A DNA stretch of 64,000 nucleotides from Phialocephala subalpina (lineage: Eukaryota; Ascomycota; Leotiomycetes; Helotiales; Mollisiaceae). Numbering within the stretch: position 1 is the stretch's first letter; each line of letters begins with the position of its first letter. The notes beneath the pieces are model-generated. The model was not told the DNA's origin. It was given only the letters and a program-made list of their open reading frames with translations, and did no database searches. Where the stretch lies: assembly GCA_900073065.1 (NCBI GenBank), contig FJOG01000005.1, forward strand, positions 2,196,033 through 2,260,032, read 5' to 3'. A program made the translations under genes and the position numbers. This document shows, one piece after another, positions 54,701 to 64,000 of this stretch.

Positions 54701-57309
54701 TGTTCGTGATTCTCCACCATTGCACCACAGTCGCGCTTCGCTCCAGGTTGCTCTTACGATCAGTGCTCTAGTCAGCTGGCAAACCCCGCCCGGCCATTGT
54801 AGTCAGTCGTATGTGTCTCAGCAACTAACTCCCGTCATCCACGAACGCCAGCATTCGGCATGAGCAAAGAGGGGAGCCACTAGCTCTCAGCCTTTTGTAA
54901 TATGTCTAATATTTCGAGGCGGCAACAGCGTGAGCATCGCTTTTCAAATTTAGAGGACCCTGAAAAGCCAAGGTCAAGGGCAAGGAGACCAGTCCTGGTC
55001 CTGGCTGGCATCCTAACATCTGCGGCTTCCGCTGGAGAAATCTTGATCCGTAATGTCAGTGCTCCCGTTGAACTCGGAATCGATGTACTATATGTGTACA
55101 TTCGGAGTACCTCGCATGTAGGGACTACTGGCTGCATGAGAGCTGCAGCCCATCGCGTCACTCTGCGCCGACGAACGCTTGTGTGTAAGGTAGAAACATC
55201 GTCGTCCTCTGGACTGGAGGTAGCCTGGTACTGGAGAGAAAGATGCTCAGTTCTGGCCGAAGCTGCTGGAACCATGAGAGGGGCGTTATAGCTCATCATC
55301 CCTCCTCCATTATGTTACAGAAACATGCTCGACTCGGTCGATGTACGGCCGCGTGCCCTCTTGATTTTGCCAATTGCAATATGCCATGTTGATCTCGGTA
55401 CCCTGGAGAACGAGACCGTCTGGTACCGTGGTGAATCCTGACGAGTACCATTGCCCAACCGTTCTTCCTGGACCAGTCTGCTGCCACGGCTCCAGCCTCG
55501 ATGGCCAGCACTTATGCCACTTAACGAGGTAACTTGACCAAGGGCAGCGAGAGCTCCTCATTGCTACACCATCTTTTGCATCTATTCGCGGGCCCGAAAG
55601 GAAAGTCGTTGCGAACCTCGAAGGCCGGTCCTGACTGGCAGCTCTGCACACAATCGCCATCAAGGCTGGCTCTGTGGCGCCTGCATGCCCGCAGCAGGGT
55701 CTCCAAGCGAAGCGCCTCCATTCCTGACAACCCCGTCGTCTCTAGCCCCTCAGTGGTTGCTGAAGGAGGCGTGAAGCTCCGGACTTTCTTCAAAAGGCGT
55801 TTTCATGTGTACCAAAACGTCTCCGTGCAGCGGGCTATTGTCCTTCTCGTTAAAGCCAGGCCACCAATTCCCACCGCACCCTACTGTCCACCCCCATCCA
55901 AGCGCTCTCCATTGCACATTGCGCAAAAGACTGGGGGCGCATTGCGGGCTCGGTTGTTTTCCCTGGTTACCCATTCAGGCTGTCCTAGAGTGAGCAGCGT
56001 ACAGATCTCGCAAACGGCCTTTGCATCGCCGTTGAAGCTGTTGAAGGTAAGGTCTCCCGCAACCTTACCGAGTAACAATGCCCATGGACGGCCATTGATA
56101 CTGCGACAGAGACTGTATTTCCTGCACCACCCGCACGCGGTGGCGCCTTTCGAGTGTAGTTCTTTCTATGTTCATATTCGACAGCTCGACTGCGATCTGA
56201 TGTCTCTGTTCGCGTCTCGGCCAGCCAGCATCCCGCATCCCTCCTCTGCTCCCCCAGCGCGTGCTGCTTGTCTCCAAGCAGCAGCTCCACTCTCCACTCT
56301 CCACTCTCCCACTCCCACTCCATCTCGATCCCTGGCCATCCATTGTCCGCCGACTAACGTCAGACTACTCTCGAATCTGTCCCAGACAAATGTGACCGAT
56401 CAAGTTAGCATCCGCTGCTAGACACTCGTTTGTCTGGCCTACTTTGGTTGTAGTTGGTCCTGGTGCCATTCCCGTCTGGCGTGGCTTGAACTATAAGACC
56501 TCCTCTAGACCCTGTGGAGTAGGATTGCAGCATGACATCTCGGCGACCTTCGTGCACGGTGATATATGAAGGGCACTGGTACTTGTATATTTATCAATTG
56601 ACTGAGGGCACGGGACGGTGACGGTCGTTTTGTGGTTTTTCGAACGCGGTCCTTCGTTGCTGTTCTGTTGAAGTTATTCCTGACATCGACTTGCTTGCCT
56701 CGTCTATACTCCTTCCTCGAACGGCAGCCGCACCTCACCTCCACGGGTCCTTCCATTTCCAGTCTTGGAAGCCATTTGCTCACGGCACGGCGTTGCATTG
56801 GGAATTCTGTTGCATTCACGGCTGGATCCTGTGAATACCCAATCGCTACCCAGTCAGGCCAATATCGACCTCGCAGAACTCCAGCAAAAAGCATCTCTCG
56901 CCAGCGAACGCGTGGCTGACACTTTCCCGCACCTCGGGGCCAACGACCACGAGGAGTCTGTCTCATTGACCGCGCTGAAGATTCGATTCTGCGAGGCAAT
57001 ACGCGCCTGCCGACGCCATCAACAACAAAATATCAGCTTCGGTCCACCACTCTGGGAATAACTTTCGCTGATCTCGTTCGATTGTTGGAGGTGAACTGGT
57101 CAATATAAATTCGCTTGTCAACCACAACCACTTTTCTCCTGGCAACTCGACACATGACCACCTTTCTCCTCTTCCACAACACTCCACAGTGGCAAGTCAG
57201 TCAACCGTTTCTTGCCGGACCAACATAATAGATCTCGTAGCCTAGATCTCCTAGCTTTCAAGTCTATTTATCTAGTGGTCCTGGACTGTCTTTCCAGCTC
57301 CTCGTCAAG
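51754..57309. other. 5.5-kb gene-poor stretch upstream of the GT2 gene
   Basis: No gene could be supported. Frames of 100-295 codons occur (for example 52626-53042 minus, 54902-55291 plus, 55534-56421 plus), but all are low-complexity or lack motifs, splice logic and frame preference. It likely holds long 5' leaders of both flanking genes and possibly unrecognised multi-exon or non-coding genes. Confidence 0.45.
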
Positions 57310-59076
57310 ATGCTTGCCCTCATTGCAGCCTTCTTTCAGCAGCACCCTGTGCTTTTACTTTGCGCTTTCTGGGTTACTTGGTAAGTCTGTCCCCGTGGTA
57401 TCATCTGCAAACACAGGCAGAATTGGTATCAAATTTGGTTGTGGAAATTTGCAAAGTCTTGACATGGAAACTAATGTGCTCTTGGTAGGCTCCATCGATA
57501 TGTGCGCCTCTTGGTGAACTGTGTCAGCCATTGGTGCTACAAGACTGTCCCAATCCCAGCGAACCCATCGTATTCATCGAAGGATGTCACCGTTATCATC
57601 CCTACAATCCACAACAATTTCGAGGAGTTGAGGGAGAGCCTGCAAAGTATTCTCGCTTGCCACCCTTACGAACTGTTACTGGTTACTACCTCCAACAAGT
57701 ACCAAAAACTCACACGATTTGCCAAAACCCTCGAAGTCTCGAATATCCGCATATTCCAGGTCCCCATTGCGAATAAGCGCATCCAGGTCTGCGAGGCGAT
57801 TCCAAAGGCCAAGACTTCCATCATTATCATGGCAGACGACGATGTCACGTGGCCAGGCACAATTCTTCCATGGCTTTTGGCTCCATTCGAGAACAAGAAA
57901 ATTGGAGGGGTTGGACCTTGTCAAAGAGTCAAGCGCCTTCGTACTGGCACATTCGGTGAATTCCAATACAATTGGCTTGGCGCAGCATACATCGAGAGAC
58001 GCAACTTCGAGATCTCGGCAACACATGGCATTGATGGAGGAACTTCTTGCATGTCTGGTCGCACTTGCGCATTTCGATCCGAAATCCTACAAGATCCTCT
58101 GTTCCTGGAAGGCTTCAAGACTGAACGCTGGGGCCCTTACTCACTCAATGCCGATGATGACAATTTTGTTACCCGATGGTTGGTGTCCAATCAATGGAAA
58201 ACCTGGATCCAGTATAACCGACAGTGCGAAATCGAGACCACCCTGGAAAATAACTACAAATTCCTATATCAATGTTCTCGTTGGGCCCGCAGTAACTGGC
58301 GATCCAACTGGACTAGCACTGTTACTGAGAGACATGTCTGGACGTAAGTTTTTTCCTCTTGCATACTCCCCATGCACTGCTGACATGATTTCCAAAGTCA
58401 ACAACCCTGGTCACTCTACGCATTGCATCTCGCCACATTCACTTCCTTGTCCTTCGTCTTCGACCCTTGGATCTTGACGGCCTCGTATGTGATCTATGGA
58501 TGGTCAGGTCTCTGCCTTCAAACCATCTTCATGTTCGCCCTCGTGAAGACGGTCAAGTTGTGGGGCTTGTGGCGACGCAATCCTATTGATGTAATCTACT
58601 ACCCGACCTCGGTTTTGTTTGGCTGGTTCCATGGTACCATCAAGCTCTGGGCTTTGGCAACTCTGAGAATTGTAAGTCACGTGCATATGCCCGCCCCTTT
58701 CTTCACTTCTAACAACGGCCAGACTTCTTGGGGTAGCCGAGCAGATGGTGACACCAACGACGCCGAACGTATGTATCCTCGAGCTCGCCGAAGCGAAAGC
58801 ATCACCCTTCCACCTGGCAACCACCCAGGTCTCGTCCGGTACAAGGATGAGAAGGACTTCCCGATCACTTCCGAGAAGCAAAGAGACTCGGACAGCGACG
58901 ACTTTTCTGAGAAGGACTTCCCGACCACTTCCGAGAAGCAAAGAGACTCGGACAGCGACGACTTTTCTGAGAGCGACTTGGGCTTCTACTCGAGTCGCTC
59001 TGATGATGATAATGACTCTTACGACGACCGAACCTCAAAACCTAATTCTGTATCGACAAAGTCCCATGGACGCTAG
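57310..59076 (+). CDS. GT2 polysaccharide synthase (Cps1/hyaluronan synthase-like)
   Basis: Exons 57310-57380, 57489-58343, 58398-58671 and 58723-59076 give 517 aa. All donors are GTAAGT. An N-terminal membrane segment (LALIAAFFQQHPVLLLCAFWVTW) precedes the glycosyltransferase family 2 domain. VTVIIPT starts it; MADDD (D140-D142) is the UDP/metal DxD, NADDDNF (D246-D248) holds the catalytic-base region, and QCSRW (285-289) is the QxxRW processive signature. Two to three C-terminal transmembrane helices follow (residues 318-390). The order and size match fungal Cps1-type synthases related to hyaluronan and chitin synthases, which make and export a beta-linked polysaccharide at the plasma membrane; the product here is unknown. 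The tail after residue 400 is acidic, Ser-rich and contains a 20-residue tandem duplication. Confidence 0.93.
58849..58968 (+). repeat. Coding tandem duplication, 2 x 60 bp, in the GT2 tail
   Basis: Two 60-bp units (58849-58908, 58909-58968) differ at one base (GATC/GACC). Each encodes 20 residues beginning EKDFP and ending DSDSDDFS. The near-identity implies a recent duplication. The Ser-Asp-rich unit resembles casein-kinase-2 sites, so tail phosphorylation is possible. Confidence 0.95.
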
Positions 59077-62000
59077 TGCAGCATAAATCCAGGGGGGCTT
59101 TGTCCGGTAGCATTGTTCTTCTATTCTTCGGCGCGACGACTTTACGATTCACGAACAGGAGGATTACTATTTCAGTTTTACACTCCGCGGCATGCATGAG
59201 CTAGATTCTGCTAGCACAGCAATCAGACTTTTTGAGCAACTTTGTCGACCTTCTCCATTCGAGGATACAGGGCATCTTTGGTTTGGTTTCTGCTGCATTT
59301 TCAGGAGTTTGTTTTACTCTTACCATATGGCACTTATTCTGCATATTGTTTTATTCTGGGAAAGAAGGATGTTCCGGGTGAAAACAGGACCGCTTTCTTC
59401 TTTTCAACAGCAGCCAAAATTCGGTTTTATTTTTCTTTGGAATGGGATTCACAAGAACGGAAAATTCCTCTTATTCTTCTGGCACTGTAACTTTGGGCGG
59501 CAAGACTGATTCAAAATGGGTTGTCTCGGGGCTCGTGGAAAATAAAATTCTCCATTCTTCTTTACACAAAAAGCGGCAATTGTTACAGCGATGGTGGGGC
59601 ATTTCCGGTTCTGGAACTGACATTGGGCTCTTTGATACTCACATAGAGGGGTGAGAGGATAGAGATCATCAATAGATGAGATCCATTTGATATTTGCAAC
59701 AATTGCCAAAGCACCAGACGTGATTCAGATCCCCTCAGCACCATGATTCCCAGCCATTGGCACCCCGCACCACTTCCAAACACTTTTGATTCCCCCCTCG
59801 TTCAACAATCACAGCACAACTTTCTTCAGAGCCTCACCTTCAACATCCCATACAACGTCGTCGGAGAAAGTGAAATAAAATTTGTCCAACAACCTCTAAA
59901 AACGCCAATATGTCATGATGCCGGCTGTACCTCTACCTCACTCGTCTGCGCTCTATCTCCGCAAGGCGCTAATGCACCACAAGGGAACTCTGCATTCTGC
60001 ATGCACGTCAGGTCCCTGCTGCGTGCAGCCTGGGATGCAGAATGTTTCTCGTCTTCCCTTGTTGGGTGTGGCAGCCTTCCCTAAGTCGTTCATCGCTAGA
60101 AGATTGAAGAGGTGTGGTGATGATGACGATGATGGTGGTTGATGGTGAGAAAGAGGGGCAAAGCAGGCACACCACCTAAATTCGTATTTGCTGACGAGGT
60201 TGAGAATACGAAGGTACATTGTTACTTTCGGACAACGGAGTCAAAAACCTGAACAACGGGACTCGAAATCGGATGCAAATCGGCTCTATTTGTTAATGCC
60301 ATTTTAGCCGGACCGAAATGCTCACTCAAGCCGAGAACGAACCATCGAATAGGCAACTTCTGCGATGGTATAGGGGCTAGGGGTTAGTCGACTATTACAG
60401 ATTCTTGTCAATTGTCAATTTTCTTTTTTCCCCTTACCAAGCGGCTTATATAAGGTGCTGGTTTTATGATATGTTTGATTTGAAAGGGGGAGTTTTTCTT
60501 TAAGCGCGAGCTGCGCAACACGCAACAATTGTACTGTAAATAGATTGAGACATTGAGATACGAGGTTTCAACGGCTTTTGTAGAGTTTGTGATACATCAT
60601 CATATACGGCAATAAGATTTCTATTTCTGACTCTTTCTTGTTCTTTTATGTGTCTAACTCTGTTGTCTGTCTATCTACCTGAGGTGCGGGCATTGCACGT
60701 GCGGTCCTCATTCCGCTTCCGCTCCCGCTCACTTCAATCCCGACAGCACACCTCTCTTTGGACCATTACCCGAGCGTCTGAGTGGGTGTGAACCTCGATG
60801 CCAGGACATGGGTTATTGGGTCATGGTACAGGGAACAAGAGGACTGCATATGCAAGCCGCATGCAAGAGGGAGACCGACTCATGCACGAAGACCGATCTG
60901 AAGGGACCTGCAGGAGTGGGCCCTTGCTACTCTTGAGCTGCCTTGTAAAAGAGTGCTTGCTTGACTCAGGAGTCTGGACTTCTTGATTCGATTCCTTTGA
61001 AGTGAGATGCGAGACCTCGTCATAAGCCTATACGAGGGAGGTCTCGAGAAAACTTTAAAACCAATGTCATGAGATGTTGAAGGAGAGAGGAGTGGTTTCG
61101 ATGCCAAGTGGCTGGACGTGCGCAATTGTGTCTGTGCGACGATTGAGTTTTGAGGAAAAAGAATTAAAATGGGCGCCGCTGCTGGCAATAGAAAAGGAAA
61201 ATATACCCGCCCGTTTCTGACTTAGCGTAAGCCTCAACTGGTAGCTGCAGAAGCGAGTCTGCGAGCTGCAGTTTTCAGACGCACTTTTAAGTTTCGGCTT
61301 CACGAGACGAAAAATATACTTTTTCTCTCACATGAAACTGAGGGAATGCCCGGGTGCAGCGGGAGACAAGCATGTGTCAACACTGTCAATTGATAATTCC
61401 CATGATATTTCCCATTCTCTACTTTCGTGATCTGGATGTTTGATTTTCCGACTTGACGTGAGATCGTCAAGTTAAGGTTGGTTACAGCAGACATGGAACA
61501 ACCTTGTTTCTCATAGCGGGTGGACACAGCATATTTTGTGTTCCCCTTTGACGCTGATATGATGTGCAGAATACCGTTCCCGCAACCACAGGAGAGGAAT
61601 TCTCGGTTCGGGATTTGATTTGCGTTGGGTTGCGTTGCGTTTGATGTTGTGTGGTACTGTTGGTGGTGGTGGTGGACGCTCACGATGTTCCATGGTCCAA
61701 CTGCGGGGTAAGAAGGCGCAAGACAAGCAAGACCGGGACCTGTGCCCCTCACTAGAGAAAGCTTCTATGTCGAAACACAACCATTACCGAACCAACAATG
61801 CATTCACAAGTTCTGTGTCCACTCCATGCATATTAGTAACGAGTTTGAATGTTTGAAGAATGTTGGATCTGACATGTCGCGAATACAAGGTCAAAGCCAG
61901 AGCAGAGATTTCAGCGCACAGGATGAGATGCACTGCTCGTACGAGAAACTGGGGTTTTGACAGTGCAGGAACTGCCTCAATAAGAAAACAATGGACACTG

Positions 62001-63676
62001 TACAAGGCGGCCGAAGGACACCGAACTGCAACCGAGGACGGCATCTAGGGATACAATTTGGATATATCTCGAGCCGAGTGACTGCTTTTTCCGTAACTGC
62101 AAAGATGGCAGAGTTGTGTAAGGCACCACATACTTGCTCAAGGTTGTTAGAGATAACGTATGTTTGATTATCTCCGGTCCCGAAATTGAAGCTTTCAAGC
62201 AAAGCTACTCTGCAAGTAGTAAATGCAAGCATGTACCGTGGTGTATGTGTCTCCGGACATATATCCCCATTCTGCTCTGCTGAAGCAAGTGGATATGTGG
62301 GGGAGAAGCACGCCAGAACGCCCGCACGTAGGAGGCGTCTGTGGGACATTCAAGCTTACTATTCGAGACGCGAGGCACAGAACTGTCAGATTTGATAATT
62401 GTTCAAAAGTACTGGTTTCCTAATTGGGACAGGAAGGCTCTCCATCGGAGATCCTGAAGGATTCGAAGTGATTTGCTATCCTTGCAGCTGATATTTCTCC
62501 ACGGTAAGCTCCAAGGTTTGAGGCTCGAATTGTTCTGGACAATGCCAAGAACAATCCTCGTCCGTCAGTTCATGATTTGGGCGAATGGGTTCATGGCTCG
62601 TTTCGCTCTTCTTATCTTACCCTGAAGCTGCCCGTCAATAGTCAAGGATGATCCGCCCGCCGACCGCGAATTCGACAGTCTGCGGCCGGATTGCGGATGC
62701 ACGCGGCCCTGGATGAACTTAGATTTATTGAGAAGACAGAGCGAAGGAACGGAAAGATCGAGTCTAGTAAATGGTATGCATAAGGTTTGACCGGTCACGG
62801 ACGGCGTTGGTGTTGGTGCTGGTGGACGAGGTGTGCACGGAGCACAACTATAAACTGCTTAGGGATATACTTTATCCTACCGGTAGCTTGTAGAGTATAT
62901 TCGTCATTAAACATTCTGGAGCTTCAATTCGAAGCGAGCACTTTCTTGATTATTCTCGTGTTCTGAGACAACGATATTGCTTAGTAGTAGTTCTCATCTT
63001 GGCTTGTACCAAACTGGAGACGATGAGATAAGATCGCACCACGGCCTTGGCTGCGGGGTTTTCAGAAGCAAGATTTCAACATTTTGGGAGCGTCTCACGG
63101 CAGAATTTGGAATCCAATTGGAAAGACTAAGGTCGTATTGCAAGATCAAGATCTAGCTAGGCAACCTCCACACCAAAATTAAGCTATCTTACTCAGAAAA
63201 TAAACAGCACATTCAGTCATAAATCATGAAATAATTTTCCGTGAATGCAGGACTCAAACCCCACCACCTCTTCCCCCCACCACTCATTCTCCACATCCAC
63301 TGCATTGCAATGCCGTTGCTGCAAAAGTACCGAAACGGACGAAAAATGAAAAAGGTCGTGTGCCATGAACCAGAGGGGTCTTGACACCCTTAAAGCTTTC
63401 CTCGTCTGTATACTTCCACTGCTTGAGCGAAACAATTGACCGCACCGGCATCGGGATTTGGATGCAGTCATACCGTTACGACATACATACGTGCCTCGCA
63501 TGCGCATCAATCAAAAACGTCCAAACTCCATGCTCCAACGCCAAGTACGAAGTATGTTCTGCAGAGATTTTCGCCGCCGTTGAGTTTTGACCACGACACA
63601 GATACAACAATGCCCAATGCTCATGCAGTATTCATGCGGTATTCATGCAAGGAGAATATATGCAAGCAGTTCTAAG
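59077..63676. other. 4.6-kb gene-poor stretch
   Basis: No supported gene on either strand. It holds the 3' flank of the GT2 gene, T-rich segments near 59290-59480, and short overlapping frames throughout. No tRNA, rRNA or mobile element was recognised. Confidence 0.45.
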
Positions 63677-64000
63677 TCAAGCATGTCCCGCGAGGTAAAG
63701 CACATTCTCCCTTACAGCGGATGTAAGGATGCCGCTTCCGGTATAGATGTACGTTACGACTTCATGCCAGGCGGCGGGGTGCGGGACGGGAAGATCGATG
63801 GAGTCGCCTTTCCGGACGTGGCCTGAGAGCATCAGGGCGGCGAGAACGGGGAGATAGTGGAGCGCGTATTCGATGTCTGTGGTACTTGTTAGATGATGTT
63901 GATTTTAAAAGGGCCAAGCTATGAGACTTACGAATTGGTACGGGGCCTTTGCCCAATTGAGGGGTGCTTTCGGTTGCAGGTATATCCAGACTGTTTCGCT
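63677..64000 (-). CDS. 3' part of a BTB/POZ-like protein gene (runs off right edge)
   Basis: Minus-strand exon 64000-63932 is joined by a 55-bp intron (GTAAGT...ACAG, 63931-63877) to exon 63876-63677. The joined reading gives a segment of about 89 residues: IPATESTPQLGKGPVPI, then HIEYALHYLPVLAALML, DSIDLPVPHPAAWHEV and VTYIYTGSG. This is the order of a BTB/POZ fold (helix, strand, LP-P-x-W, Y(I/L)YTG). In-frame TGA at 63679-63677 ends it, but the GTAAGG at about 63723 could be another donor, leaving the 3' end uncertain. BTB domains mediate dimerisation and cullin-3 recruitment. The 5' part is outside the window. Confidence 0.6.

Noticed and set aside
54880..55299. Overlapping frames of 129 and 139 codons on opposite strands
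   Set aside because: Mirror frames of similar length with no recognisable domain; neither can be preferred.
55534..56421. 295-codon plus-strand frame
   Set aside because: Low-complexity Ser/Pro/Leu composition, comparable open frames on the other strand, no motif and no splice logic; probably chance in GC-balanced intergenic DNA.
1..64000. CRISPR arrays, operons, ribosome binding sites or phage
   Set aside because: Introns, fungal gene families and RIP-like DNA show a eukaryotic nuclear sequence; no regular short spacers or prokaryotic signals were seen.

Overview
The window looks like nuclear DNA of a filamentous ascomycete (Pezizomycotina, perhaps Leotiomycetes; the class is an inference). 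The genes have introns of about 45-140 bp with GTANGT donors, CTAAC/CTGAC branch sites and YAG acceptors. The protein families are typical of moulds: two Zn(II)2Cys6 regulators, a DUF3468-type regulator, a monocarboxylate-type MFS permease, an NmrA-like protein, a DUF6594 protein, a Clr5 protein and a CVNH lectin. Gene-bearing DNA alternates with extremely AT-rich blocks (1-560, 22734-24420, 27600-28400, 38931-41110). In these blocks the few remaining C and G sit mostly in CpG (TCGA/TTCG), as expected after repeat-induced point mutation (RIP). Two assembly gaps of N (23355-23972, 39444-40266) lie inside AT-rich blocks.

Layout. 1-9 kb: a GFA/CENP-V-type enzyme, a CTF1-like C6 regulator with an in-frame TAG or a tiny intron, a short-chain dehydrogenase, a Mutator-like TIR element with perfect 9-bp target duplications, and a family III CoA-transferase. 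9.7-20 kb: a secreted Ser/Thr-rich protein with a duplicated domain, an MFS permease divergent from a C6 regulator, a DUF6594 membrane protein and an acyltransferase-3 membrane protein. 21-27 kb: a GH18 chitinase with a C-terminal chitin-binding region, destroyed by RIP-like nonsense changes, beside an AT-rich block; then a small secreted protein and an NmrA-like protein. 27-43 kb: a second 9-bp-TSD TIR element whose right half is mutated, a DUF3468 regulator, a broken CVNH gene, a Clr5 gene with exon duplication and a frameshift, a truncated GH115 gene, an AT-rich block with a probable copia LTR edge, and a membrane protein with a retropepsin-like domain. 45-50 kb: at least five diverged copies of a 400-500 bp unit with promoter-like boxes and no shared long ORF, interrupted by an 821-bp TIR element and followed by a roughly 110-bp tandem repeat. 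50-64 kb: a conserved Ser-rich protein, a Cps1-type GT2 polysaccharide synthase with an acidic duplicated tail, two long gene-poor stretches, and the 3' part of a BTB/POZ-like gene at the right edge.

The 1-9 kb genes could form a small catabolic group (regulator, dehydrogenase, CoA-transferase, GFA enzyme), and the MFS permease with its divergent regulator could be a transport module. Both are inferences from position. The least explained signal is the repeat-unit array at 45-49.6 kb. All gene models were made by eye from splice consensus, reading frame and family resemblance; no search was run.
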